NCBI GenBank assembly: GCA_027946555.1
Contig: JAPEVC010000127.1
Span: forward strand, 41,119 to 105,118
Length of the DNA: 64,000 nt
From: Gnomoniopsis sp. IMI 355080
Lineage: Eukaryota; Ascomycota; Sordariomycetes; Diaporthales; Gnomoniaceae
Direction: 5' to 3'
Shown here: one piece after another, positions 21,994-34,206 of the stretch
Numbering within the stretch: position 1 is the stretch's first letter
How the letters are laid out: every line of letters starts with the position of its first letter
Notes under the pieces: model-generated
The model's database searches: none
Seen by the model: the letters and a program-made list of their open reading frames with translations, nothing else
Told to the model about the DNA's origin: nothing
Program-made: the position numbers and the translations under genes

Positions 21994-24900
21994 ACAAGCG
22001 CAACCGCGAGCGGATTTACGGCGCGATACTACGATACTCTCGGATACGACGCGATCCGCTAACAATTTTGGATATCGCGCCTCAATCGCTGAATATTCTC
22101 AGCCCTTGGCACTGCTTGGCAATATCGGCAAGCTTTCTGTGCCGTAGTGTAACCGTAGGACGGACCCCACAAAGTCGTCGGTCCGGTCGCCTGCGGGAGA
22201 CTTTCTCTAGTCCCCCATAATGACAACGGGACGATCAGCTGGCATGTGTCATTTACTTCAGATCAATCGATTGTGCCGGGACAAGGCCATCACCTTCTAA
22301 GACAGCACTCCCATTAGACTCGGTGGAAAAAAGATCTCGGTTGAGCTAGTAAGGACAGCCACACTATACTGGGCCGCGTTGCAACGGGAAGGTAGTGCAA
22401 TCTGGTTTGCGATCTACCTTAGCCCAGTACGCAAGAGGGTCATTACGGTTGAGATGGTGGTAATTGCGATCAACCAATAATTGCACCCGTAAGATATCCT
22501 GCCCATCCGGGCAGCCGGGCAGATTTGACATTCGAAATGTTACCAAGCTCGTCGTTCCAGTCTATGCGGTAATGCGGTCCCCCACGATATCACCTCTCCA
22601 TCTACTTGATACACATTTTCACCCTTTCCGGCAATACCTAATCAAGCAGTAGTCGACATGATGTATGCAGTCCGGGAGCAGCCTTGTACAAAACCTCCAC
22701 GAACGTCAATCAGGCCATGGCTTCAACACTAGTGAGTGTTCGGGCTGTCAGGTTGGCCCTTTACCAAAAGCAATCGCAGCCGCATGTGGGGAAGGTTCCG
22801 AGCTGTGCCGGCGACCTCGCCTACCTGGCTAATACGTTGCATAGGTCATGGGCCATCCCGTCTTACTCCAATCTCGTTATCTGATCCATCCTAACTCATG
22901 ACCAAGAGATTACATAGTAGTCTCCGACCATGATTCATGTCGGAGTCTAACGACCCAAGGAAAGGGCGAATCCCATCTGCGAAGCTGCTATTCCCCTCGA
23001 AATCCCATTGAGCACCAGACCTTTCAAGCAGGGGACCACCCAGCGACTACAAAGCCAAAATCTAGCAGGGTTGTCTTCGCTTCTTCGCGGCTGTCTGCTC
23101 GCGTGGCGTTCAAACCTAACTCCATGTTGTTTCTGTCGTTTCTGCAGTCGATGGCGTGGTTCCTGGGAAGCCAGCAAGCAGGTGGAGAGTGTGGCCGACA
23201 GAAACTGCAGCAATGCACAATTGACATTTCAACCATCCCCACATTCCGACTACGACCAACGGACAAGAGCTCTTGGATTTTTCATAGGAAATTTCTGCGG
23301 GAGATGATTCACTTGCTTTATTATTTGATATATCATTTATGACAGAAATATGTGAGAAATTGTCATGGGTACCGAGGCCGCGAGTTCACTGGAGAGAAAG
23401 CTTTGTGGGTCGCAATTACTCGCACTCGAGCAACAATGGCAGCAGGTCCAGACCAGCTTGCATGAGTGCCACAGGAAGCGAATTGCCGTCCTGGCCTCTT
23501 GATTCGATCTGCTCCCATACCAAAGGAGTGGGTGCTCATCTAGCATGCTTCGCCATTCATTGTTGAAGCAGCCAGTATCCGTTCACATGTCCAACATCCA
23601 CTACAATCTGCACAGACCCATTGGTCTCGCATTCCGATCTCATCATGTGAGGCCTTGTTCAGAGACTCACCATGTCAGCCAGCTCTCAGCTTGTCTATGG
23701 ACATATCCAGCCGTGTTTGTGGGATCGTCTTTCGTGGACCCGTCGATGACTCTCGGCCCACTTGCCATTTTCAGGGAGGGGTGTGTATATCATTCGGCCG
23801 TGTGCGACTATGTTCGTGACAATCTTCACCAGCCCCACATCGAAGGCAAGCGATGAGATCTTCCTGCGGAGCTTTTCAACGAGGCCTCAATTTTTCCCTG
23901 TTTAGCGGACATAGGACCAGCCTCCTCTCCAATCGTTCTTGATCATGTGCACCGCCTGGTGGGCTAAGAATGGAGCTTTTGCAAGTCTCGGAGAACAAAC
24001 ACGCTGCTGCTCCGTTGTCTTTGAAACTGACCGCAAGTCACGCCTCCATGTGTACGGCCGAGACGAAACGTGGGGCGGCGGCGCAAGACCGAGACAAAAT
24101 TCTCGTGGGTTCGGGCAGAAGGGCAACCTGTGGAGAGACAAGGACTTGGACTAGGCCTGTGAGTCAAGGTCTCAAAACAAATCATGCTCAACACGATTGA
24201 TTCTTCTCGAAAGTGTCGGTGAGTAATATGAGAGGCGGGGGGCATTTCGCTTCATCGTCATCACCTTCCTCGGCGTCGGTGGCTGGGCCGACTTGCCGTC
24301 TTTCAGCGGTCGTGTCGACTACGCAATTCTTCCACGATCGTTTCGAGTCCACCAGCAGCTGACAAAGTGCAAGTGGGACAATGAGGCAATCGTGTCCCCG
24401 GTCTCACCTGGGGAGAAAAACAAAAAAAGGGAAAAGCAATGTACCCTGCAATTTGCTCGGGTCATGGTCTGTCGCCCCTTGCCAATGTCACAACGGCCAT
24501 GGCCGGTGCCGAATCCTTCGAGCGCTTCCCGAGTGCGATTGAACCCTTGATCGTGCCCACGCTCTGCGATAAAGAAATGCGCAGACCCACGGGCACTGCG
24601 ACGGCCCTGAATAATTGACACAAGTCCATTGCATATGCAACCCCGCGTGGATGCAAGCGGAAGCGGACCGACAGTGGCATCTGCACGATATTGCCCAACT
24701 GTGGATTGCGAACGCAACATTACAGAAATGAGGCTTCGTCCAGGAGCCCTGGCTGCTGGACTGGGATTGGCCGCAGGTACACGACGTTGCCAAATCCCCT
24801 CATCTGCACAGAAACATGCAAGTCAATCAGAAGCATGAGGAACGGCAGGACATGGACTTTTTCGGCGGGTTTTGGACTGAAAACCGCTATCAGCTCCGGT

Positions 24901-26834
24901 CATGGCTTGTGAAGGACCTCGCATAGATCATGTGCCTCTGAATGCTGGTCACGGTTTATGCTAGACATCGAGTCCATTGGATGCCGAGACACAGGGAGCG
25001 GAAATCAACAGACAACGTCCAGCCATATCGTCTGGTCTCCACGTAAGCCGGGAGAACCCGCCTCACTAACGGTCCGGCCGCCGTGGCTTTTGTGTGGTTG
25101 AAGCGAGCAGCGAATCCGGCCGTTTCATGCAGCGTCCAGCTGACGCGACGGGAAGGTAGATCTTGTTCAACCTGCGGGACACCCAATGGAGACACACCAA
25201 GGTCGGATGGAGGGTGGGCCACGGAAAAGTCTACAGCAATCGGAGTGAGTTGCTCCCTTGCATTGGGGTGTCAGATCTTTCATGATGAAGCGGAATTGTC
25301 GGCCGTTTTACTGCTGTAGGACCAATGTAGGCTGAGGGAGCACAAGATGAGGGGAAACATCGAATCTGTACTCCGTTGCCAGCAAGGTACACGGGGTAAA
25401 CTACAACCCCACGCAAGCCACAATTTACTTAGGATGCCTTTCTACATGCATCTGTTCTTCTAGCAGCACGCAGGTGTTCCCATGTTGTGCCACACGCCAC
25501 CGACACCGAGGCGGCGTGGCTGGGAAAAGATGCGTCAAGAAGGGAACCAAGAAGCCCGCCAAGACTGGAAGCAATAATGACTTTGTTCTTAGCGTACCCG
25601 TATGCAACGGGCAGCAGTCTGCAGCTCGTGATGTTTTGTGAAGAGCTGCAGAGGCGACACCATCTTCTCCGGGGAAAGCAAGTGGGCACCCACCAGACCC
25701 AGCATACTCCCCTCACATGGACTACCATGCTTCTTCAACGTCGCATTTCTTGTTCTGACCCTGAACCCTGCGAGAAGAGCCCTAGGCCCTGGTCCCAGAC
25801 AGACTACCTATCTCGGAGGCGAGTAAGTCCATGCCAGAATCCTTCCTGGCGACCCAGTATCCACCCTCGGCGCTTCTAACGAGCCAATCATTGACGCGGT
25901 CTCTTGAGCCACACGGCCAATCACCATGGAGAAGTGACCATCGCGGGACCTCGCTGCAGCTTCATGCCATCTCTGTGAAGACCTGATGCCCAATTGCAGC
26001 CAACCAGGCCGCTCACTGAGGCCCGCTTGCCGCTTCACGGAGGCTTGTTCATCGCGGGCATCCCAAAATAACCCTGGCGATGGCACCACAGGCGACTGAG
26101 TGGGTTGCGAATTGCGACACACGCATGCCCGCCAGACTGCGGAGCTGGACCAGACAAGCTCGATCGTAGACGTCTCGACCGTTCTGTGAGTCCAACGACG
26201 TTGCAACCGCCGCTCCATTCTCGGCGCAAGCGAGCTTTTCTCTTTTCTCGTCACCAACAATTCTCTTCTTCTGTCCAACCCTGGGCGATTAGATGGCCCC
26301 ACTGCAACCACTACCTGTTCCTCTCAACTCGGAACGTTCCTCTTTCCTCTGTCCACTATCACACCTGTGACCGCCAGTTTCCTGCATATGCCGGTGCTGA
26401 AATGCCCCAGAGTATTCTCGGTTTCCACTAGCACCGCAGCAGTGTTGGCTTGTCTCTTGTCATACATAACCTTGTGTGGCTTCCCGCATCCGGACAAGCC
26501 CTGTGGTCCGACTCTTTTCTCGATTTTGCGACGTTCCTAGAACATATGCGCGTAGCGGGCTTTTTCTTTCTTGTTTTACAAGCTTGGACAAACGAAACAA
26601 ATTAGTGAAAAACGAAACGGAACAACCCTTTCTCAATACTTACAAGTGGCCGGTATTTGATATAGACAGCCACACCGCCGGCAACGGCTCACCCATATCG
26701 GGCAACTCTAATTGCATTGCCCACCAGAGCAGCTAGGTTGATCAACGGAAATTCAACACAAGATGGTCAGTCTAATGGGTATCTAAAATCTTACTCTTGA
26801 AGGACATTTCACTCATTTGTTGCACTAGGAAACT

Positions 26835-29559
26835 ATGTCAAGACACAACATGGCCGAGAGGCCACATCACGAGATGGTTCAGAAATCTACCTTTCGTGAC
26901 AACTTTTTCTCTCTGAAGTCCATGGCACAAACGAGACCAGACTCAGTCCATACTGAGTTCATGGAGACTGACTGGGAGGAAGATGACATCCTCAGCGAGT
27001 TGGAGGAGGATAATGGATCCTCGCCTCGGCTAAGCCTCGACTCTGTAAGTCACCGACTAAGCGGAGCCAGACGGTTTTCGAGCTATTGCTGATCACGTAC
27101 ATACATTGTAGTCTGGTCGGCCAAGCATGACCACGCTTTCAACATATGATGAAGTCCGTACACCAGAGCAACGCTCAATTGCTCGGTTCGAGATGGGGCC
27201 GGACCCCGTTAAGCCAATCGTCGGCCCAAGGGGTCCTCATTTGTTCCGCAGCTCTATCAGCTCGGTGACTTCGCTCGAGTTCCAGAATGCACTGTCGCTG
27301 TCCCCCATCACAGCAAAAGTGCCCGGCCAAGAGGCTGATTTTAACCTACCTATCAAGTTTGAAATGGACTTTCCAACCCCGAGAGCGCCGCGCAACGGGC
27401 CCTTGAGATTCACAAGCGACAAGTTGGACACCGAAAATCTAGCACAATGGCCCGCGGAGAAGGTGGCACAGTGGATGCTCAATGCCGGCGTTGAGCTTCA
27501 TTTTGCGGAGACATTTGTTGAGAATGATATCAACGGCGCGATTCTAATTACCCTGAAGTTCGAAGACTTGAAGGAACTCGGAATCGCCTCTTTTGGGGTC
27601 CGAACTAAAATCTGGGAGGAGGTCGCCAAGATGAGGGACATCCAAACTGCGTCTCCAGACCCCGAGACACCCATTGAGGACGAGCCAAGCAGGGAGGTGA
27701 AGAGGGAACAGAAAAGACAAGAGCGAAAGGATGGAGCCAACGACATGAAGCGCAGCCAGAGCAGTCGCCGGCGGAAGAACCACAACGAGGATAGCGTCCG
27801 CCCCGATCAGTCAGTCTCCATCGTCGGCATTGAGCAGGTCCTACCGAAGCCTCACCATTGCTCCAAGGGTGAGAACTGTCGCAAGTGGCGGAAGCAGCAG
27901 CGCATGATCGAGGCCTTTAAGAATGACCATCCCTACGTCAACCTCGACAGCGGCGGCGTCATCATGATCGCCGGCGACCCAGGCAACCCAGAAACTGCGA
28001 AAGCCATCAAGCCCGACGACGAGGTAGTCTTCAGGCCCGTCTCTGACGCCGGACCTTCTGTCGTGGCGTCTTCGGATATTATGGGCACCGAGGGCCTCCC
28101 CCCTCTGCAGTACCTACGACAGGCTACTCTGCAAAACGCTCGGGACCGGGAACAGCAGAACAATGTCCGCAACTTCTTGGAACTTCAACACCAGCACGCC
28201 GCCGCCACCGAGGGTGTGCCCCTCACGCCTCCCTTCGAGATGCTCCCTCCTCGAAAGAAGACGCCCCACAATGGTCTCAAGTCTCTTTCTAAGCTGTCCA
28301 TTCCCACTCAGATCAGTCGTCCAGCCGAGGAGGTGCTCGGCTCTGCCTGTCCTGGCTCTGCTTGCCCCGGCTCCGCATACCCCCCCTCTGCTCACACATT
28401 TGGCCCCACACAACCCTCGTTCGCCGCTCAGCAACGTCAAGCCTCGCTGCCAACGCCTTCACCGTCGCCAGACTCTCGCTCTCAGACTCCAACCGGGGTC
28501 TACCGGCTGGGTACGCCCTTCTCGGAGATGAATGTCTCGTACATCTCCGAGGACCTGGGACCTGTCGCCCGAGATACTTCACAGTCTGTGCCACCAGAGA
28601 TGAACTACCATACCGCCTCCAACCCACCGCCGCGCTCCATGTCCCGTTCGACCTTCCGAAGGCCGTCCTTTATGACCATGCCCTCGCTCAACGAGGATGT
28701 AGCAGCACCCGTCGAGCCTCCACGCCGCAACATCCCCTCTCCCATCGAGACCAACCAGCTATCTCCGCGATCCAAGCAGCCGCGCCCACTGCAGGCCCCT
28801 CCCCGCGGCGCCTGGCCCTGGTCTCCACCCGCGAGCACACGGCATTTCGAGACCGCCATCGCGCCCATCCCCGCCGCGCCAGGCAGCAACTCTTCGTCCA
28901 GCAACAACAGCAGCAGTAGCAGCAGCCACCACCACACGCCCAACAGCAGCGTCTCGAGCAAATCCGCTATGGCCAACCCCTCGGCGCTCGCCGGCAACCC
29001 AAAGGATCTCGAAGGGTACCAGTACCAAGGCTACATGAAGAAGCGCAAGACCAAGCTGCTGCGCCACGAGTGGCACGAGCAGTACGTGACGCTCAAAGGC
29101 ACCCGGCTCGCCATGCACAAGGACCGGCGCGAGGTCGACCGCACGCTCGAGTACGTCGACATTGACGATTACGCGATTGCATGTGCGGGGCTCGCCTCCA
29201 CCAGCAAGCTCAACGCCGCGTTCAAGGCCATGAGCATCCGCAAGGACAAGGGCATGAGCAAGGAAGACATTGCTGCTTTCAGCTTCCAGCTCGTCCCGCA
29301 GACGGACATGAAGGGTGCTGGCGGCGTGAGGCTGCACAAGCGAGACAGCTCGCTGGCTGGTGTGCACCGCCGGGGCGGCAGCTGGGACGGAGCGCCGCCG
29401 CCGCCGTCCGAGGGGACGAACGGCACAGGCAAGACGCATCATTTCGCAGTGAGGAGCCGAGATGAACGAATTGATTGGATGAGGGAGTTGATGCTTGCCA
29501 AGGCCCTGAAGCAGAAGGGTGAGGGCTTTGAGGTGAGTGTGAACGGGAACATGATCTAG
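26835..29559 (+). CDS. SAM and PH domain protein (fungal cortical scaffold type)
   Basis: Exons 26835-27044 and 27112-29559 (67-nt intron) give 885 aa. The protein has an acidic N-terminus (DWEEDDILSELEEDNG), then the fungal-conserved TYDEVRTPEQRS. A SAM domain follows at about residues 178-245 (QWPAEKVAQWMLNAGVELHF, DINGAILITLKFEDLKELGI). Next are a basic linker, a long Pro/Ser-rich region, and an Asn/Ser/His microsatellite-like run near base 28900. The C-terminal PH domain at about 703-870 has YQYQGYMKKRKTKLLRHEWH at its start and HHFAVRSRDERIDWMRELM at its end. SAM+PH recalls yeast Boi1/Boi2, which act at polarity sites, but no SH3 domain is present. Alternative start: ATG at 26763-26765 is followed at once by GTCAGT, and splicing to 26829 would add only Met-Glu-Thr in frame. 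Confidence 0.88.
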
Positions 29560-30572
29560 TATTCTTTTGTCTCAATTTCCTGTTGTTCCCTTGATCATGA
29601 ATTTGACGATGGGCGGATACCTTGCATTTGGAATGGCGCTTCAGCATGTTTGCATTTCCTTATTGTTATTCTTCTCCTTGATTTCTCATTCCTATACTTC
29701 GCACTTTTTTACGATTCGATACCGATGATACCTTGGGGTCCTGTTTATTTCTTTCCCTACTCAGTTGTGTGCCAGACAAGCCCCACAGAATGCAGTGCGT
29801 GCTGGGCTTGGACTTGGGTGATGAAGAAATTTTATGAGGTCGAAAAGAAAGACAATGCTGCTCGCAAGATGCACAAGGCTGAAAATGACAGGACATGTTT
29901 TGATGGATGACGAGATGAGAGAGACACCCAACTCACTACACTCCTTCATCTGGGATAGGCAATTTGATAGTGATTAATTCAGGATTATAGTCAAATATTT
30001 GAGACCGTGACTCTACCATAAGTGCTATGTCGTGGCCGTGAACATGCTGCTGAATACTACATCATAGCAGGGGCCGCCCATCTACTACTCTGACCCACAC
30101 AATTGAAGCAAGAAAGCAAAACAACTACTTCAGGAAAGGCTCATCTTCATGCAAGAAGTGCAGTCTATGTGAACAGCGAAGCCAATACTCGCAAAACTTG
30201 GGCTCTGAGCTGCAGCCATTTGAGCTGATGTAAATCGAGGCGATCAATTATTCATGCCTGTCATCCAATTCGAGACCGTATTTATCAATAATTGGGCAAA
30301 AGGCAAGAGATAGAAGAATTGCCCTCTCATGTGACCATGGAGATGAGGCGCTTAGATGCCCACATCCATTACTGTGCTCTGTACACAAGCATTGAGTCTA
30401 TTCAATGGCTGTCGAGCCATCACAGGAGGCCTTGTGAGCCTTCCCAGTACACCCTGGCAGCAAGCGCTATGCAAATCCGATCTTGCCCGCTATACCTATA
30501 CCAACAGTCTGAAGTCCAGTGCTCCAATAAGTTCTAGCTGTCAGCGCTTCCACAAGCTACATAGATGATAGC
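29560..30572. other. Convergent 3' spacer
   Basis: Lies between the SAM/PH gene and shr3, which converge, so two 3' UTRs are expected. It is fairly AT-rich. No gene is seen. Confidence 0.5.
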
Positions 30573-31315
30573 CTACTGCTTCTTCTTGGAGCTCTTGGCT
30601 TGTGCTTGTGCATGCTCTGCTGCCTCAACCTTTTCAAAGTGCTCATAGTCATCCAGCTCCTTGCGCTCGGCGTACCACTGGCCGGCCTGGAGGACCAACA
30701 CACCGACCAGCACAAGTACCAGAATTGTGTTGCTCGCGGCTATGACCTTCAGACTATCCTCGCGCCCCAACACAATCTCCCCAGTCAGCGGGCCATCATG
30801 CTTCTCGAAACCACCGTTTGCCCAGATATCACTAGACACAGTCCGCAGGCCCTTGACGATGTTGGCGACATAGACTCCGACGCCAATGACGAAGAGCACA
30901 AGAGAGGCGCCGTCGAAGAGCATGTTGCTTTCGGAGGGTTTGAACAGCTTGATAAAGAAGCCCAGGAAGCCGACGGCCATGATGATGTGAAGCAGGCGGG
31001 CAATGAGCGGCGGCGACTGGTGCATGAACTTGAGGTGGGTCTCTAGCTGGTCGAAAAACGAGGGCGCGACGGGGTCCGATGTCCAGAGGAGGGGGTAGTC
31101 GTAGGGAAATTGGGCAAAGATGATGCCTAGGAAGAAGCAGACGGCTGCAAGGCTTTGGTTAGCGACTTGGTCCATGATTACGCGCTGAAAACAATGCATG
31201 GCATGAGAGGAGACTCACGGCCGACAATGAGGAAGGTCGCGAAGGAGCTGGACCCGCGGTAGTCCCTCGACCGGATGGTCTTGGAGCGGTCGATCTTGGG
31301 TAGTAAACTAGCCAT
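30573..31315 (-). CDS. shr3: Shr3-type ER chaperone for amino acid permeases
   Basis: Shr3 is an ER membrane chaperone that lets amino acid permeases fold and be packaged into COPII vesicles. Exons 31315-31219 and 31144-30573 (74-nt intron) give 222 aa. The first exon encodes a short basic N-terminus (MASLLPKIDRSKTIRSRDYR) and enters the first membrane helix. Exon 2 continues it: VCFFLGIIFAQFPYDYPLLW, where the FPYDYxLLW motif is typical of the family. Further membrane segments lie at LLHIIMAVGFLGFFIKLF, LVLFVIGVGVYVANIV and ILVLVLVGVLVLQAGQW, giving four in all. The cytosolic tail is charged and ends KSSKKKQ, suitable for ER retention and COPII contacts. The start context and position agree with the family length. 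Confidence 0.92.
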
Positions 31316-32690
31316 GGTGGGATGTTGATGCGCGTGATGCGACGAAAGACGGTCCCAATCACTGCAAAATGTCGAATGATATCGACGATGATTGATTTTA
31401 GAGACCACAGTTGCGCAGTGAGACCCGGAGCGTCAGCGGGGGAAAATGGATGCGTAGAGAATTCCTTCGCAAACGGAAAGCCATGCGCCTTGGTAGGGGT
31501 CTTGTCTTAGAGTGGCTTGGCTTATACTGCAAGTACGGAATACCTCTGTGTAAGTGATAGGCGATAAGCTTACCTAATTTCAATCAACCCTTGACTCTGC
31601 TATGGTAGGTCGGTCCTACGCAAATCCAGCCGGCACGCCAAGCTTTTGCTGTGTCATGGCCTCATTTCTGTATAATTTGATGCTGTCCTAGGTCCACCAA
31701 TAAGCCCCGACATGGGGCACCCACACACATACTTGCCAATATTCTGATGATATTCCCTTCATGCTGTGAGCAGTCTACCTTGACTATCCGCACACAAGTT
31801 TGCAGAATGTGTCTTGTAGACTTGGCCACAACAATGGTCGCTTGCTGGCCAACACTTTACTGTTTCCAAAGTCCAATGGATGGATATTTTTGTGATGAGC
31901 AGCAATTGGGCCTGTAACAATTGCATGCACAGTATACCCAAGCCATTTCCTTCTCAATGATTCTGATCCGTAGTCATGGCTTGACTTATCAAACCCTATC
32001 TGTCCGGCCAGTGCTAAGGGAAAGCAGCAAATATATAGGTAGGTATACCAATCCAATTCCTCTTTAATCCTTGCTCTGCAATGTCTAAATGTTCTTACTT
32101 GACCTTGTAATCAAAATCAATATAGGCCAGCTGTGAATGAGGCCAACTGATTGATTGGTAGATCTCCGATTACCAGATAAGTACCTACCTAGGTATCTAC
32201 CTAAAGTAAAGAGGTAGATAGCATTTAGTTCTCAAAATTCCAACCTTAACAACAAGGCTGTAATAGACTCCACTCAATGCTTTGCGTTATGCTTCTCTCC
32301 CTCACCTATATAGACTATGTATTGTCAAGCCTGCTTATTGAAATCTTTCAGCTGTTCTGTTAGAATGGAAACCAGATTCAAGGAGTGAAAAGGCCGGTTC
32401 TATTGCTAGGAAATCTCAGTATAAGTGAGCAAGGACTGAACTTCAAGTGACTCCGTTTAGATTAGGCGGGCTTCTTTATTACCATCCTACTATTGCTCTC
32501 TTCAAAGAGCAAACATGTTGAAATGAAAGCTTCTCTCACGACCTTCCTTCTGTTAACTTCCTTAGAGATTGAGAAAATCATCGTATACACCACCAACAAA
32601 CTTATTCTATCAACTTAACAGTTTCGCCGTGGACATTACATGTCATTTTTTACTCAACGACAAAACCACCAAGTAGCACAAGTTTTCACA
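31316..32690. other. Divergent spacer, AT-rich
   Basis: Upstream regions of shr3 and of the secreted-protein gene. It is markedly more AT-rich than its neighbours. It has a perfect TACCTAGGTA palindrome at 32186-32195 and TATA-like sequence near 32305. No gene is seen. Confidence 0.5.
32186..32195. repeat. TACCTAGGTA palindrome, copy 2
   Basis: Perfect copy, embedded in a longer GTACCTACCTAGGTATC context about 500 bp before the secreted-protein gene. Confidence 0.85.
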
Positions 32691-33353
32691 ATGCAAGTCT
32701 TTAGGCTCCTCCTGGTCGCCACTATAGCCTATGCCATGCAGTTGGCCATGACCGCTGTTCCCGACTTCACCTTGGCCCCCATCACCACTCAGATTGGAGC
32801 TATCCAACTGCCCATGTCTACCGCTTGGTTCGAGAGATCCCACATGGTTCCCTTGATGGACAACCCTGTAAGTGGATAGTCGGGGCTCACAAAGCAAACA
32901 ACTCTTTGTGGATTAGGCTGTCCACTGACTTTGCAAATTATAGGAGAAGATGCTGTGCATGATTCCCAACTTCTGGGCTGATCACCGAACTTCCATCATG
33001 CATGGCATCCACTACCTCAACAACCACGGGGGAGGTGTCATCCTGGGACCTGGCCCTGGCAACTGCTCACGCGTCAGTTGTGCTGACGACTCTGGCATCT
33101 ACGGTACGTCTTGGATCTACAATCTCCCTGCTAAACACACCCCACTTACTGATTTGGACCCTTAGTCTGCAACGACAACCCATATACTATCGGAATTGAC
33201 CTTCACACGGTCGCAAACTTCACTTACGCCATCTATAGCAACATAAGCTGTGTCGACCCTACCTCATACGGTGACAACACTCAGGGACAGGCGTTCAGTT
33301 CCTATGGTTGGAACACCATAGTTGGCCAACGCATCGGTGGCGGCTGGTGTTGA
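32691..33353 (+). CDS. Small secreted six-cysteine protein
   Basis: Exons 32691-32867, 32944-33103 and 33166-33353 (introns of 76 and 62 nt) give 174 aa. The N-terminus MQVFRLLLVATIAYAMQLA is a clear signal peptide, with cleavage likely near residue 23. The mature part has six cysteines: LCM, NCS, SCA, VCN, SCV and a C-terminal WC. Two N-glycosylation sequons (NCS and NFT) and a third (NIS) are present. Recurrent features of fungal secreted proteins of this size appear in order: GIHYLNNHGG, GPGNCSRVSC, YVCNDN, and near the end GQAFSSYGWNTIVG. I recognise the pattern as a widespread ascomycete family of unknown function with a cysteine spacing loosely like KP4-type folds; that likeness is weak. 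Extracellular location is well supported; function is unknown. Confidence 0.82.
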
Positions 33354-34206
33354 CTTTCGAGCTCTCTTGGAAGGACCCAACGTGTCATGGAAAGCGGCTG
33401 ATGAAACATGGCCTGCTTGCTTGTATGCTTTACGAGATGAATTATGGGCTCTTGAAAGAGGAGGAGGAGGACATGTGACCAAAAAGCTGAGGGAGCATGG
33501 GATCGAAGGAGAATTGGGAGTTCACGGGGCTCATGCCTGGTCGGTGGTGATTTCGTTTGGCGTTGTGAACTCGCGGAGGCGCATCTGGAGACCCAGATGG
33601 TCCGGATCAGGCCTCTTATGGAGAAAATAACCGAAAACATTCATCATGTCCCAAATCTGTGCGTGTGCAGAGTGAGTGTCCCGTTTCCAGCCGCGAATTC
33701 AACTTGCAGCTTATCGGGAGACAGGCCACTGACACATATCAGCAGGCGATAGCGGCTGCATCCGCGTCAAGTTACGTGCTTAGTCTTGACAAAAGCATGT
33801 AGATGTCACTTGGTGAAGGGCCGTAGAAGGCTGGTCCTAGTGGATCTGGGTGCTCGTCATGGACTGCTGCTATGTGAAGAATGATGAAAGCTGATCAGTG
33901 ACTATGCAAGTCTGGTAATTTCTACGCCTTCGGACCAGCCTTCATTTGTGGCAATGTGAAGAAAAGGTGCACACGACCTGCGTTTAAAGTAAAATGTCAC
34001 TATTTCTGACACCCAGTAATTCTGCAGGCTGAATACTCGACTCAAAATAACATTCTCGATATTAGCGCTCGTGCCTAGGCCTCTGGAACCTTTGCACCCA
34101 AGCAAACCAATGGTATATGAAGAAGACAGCATCGCTTTTTTTTAAGCCAAACGCCGCAAGCCCAGTCCGCGTACACTAATCGCACAGAACGTTCGACCTG
34201 CCCCAA
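33354..34206. other. Convergent 3' spacer
   Basis: Lies between the secreted-protein gene and the Vsb1-like gene, which converge. An open frame at 33322-33630 overlaps the end of the secreted-protein gene in another frame and has no motif. No gene accepted. Confidence 0.5.

Larger units (their letters stand above)
18607..26834. other. 8.2 kb gene-poor block
   Basis: It separates the divergently transcribed Zn2Cys6 factor and SAM/PH genes. Many frames of 60-170 aa occur on both strands, overlapping each other, with no motif, signal peptide or consistent splice model. The base composition looks ordinary, not strongly AT-biased. It contains two short 9-nt triplicate repeats, an inverted repeat with CCGN3CGG spacing, and two transcript ends that must start within it. 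It may be a long regulatory region or hold non-coding RNA. Confidence 0.5.

Noticed and set aside
32691..33353. Calling the secreted protein a KP4-type toxin
   Set aside because: The cysteine spacing is only loosely similar and I see no diagnostic motif, so no toxin function is claimed.
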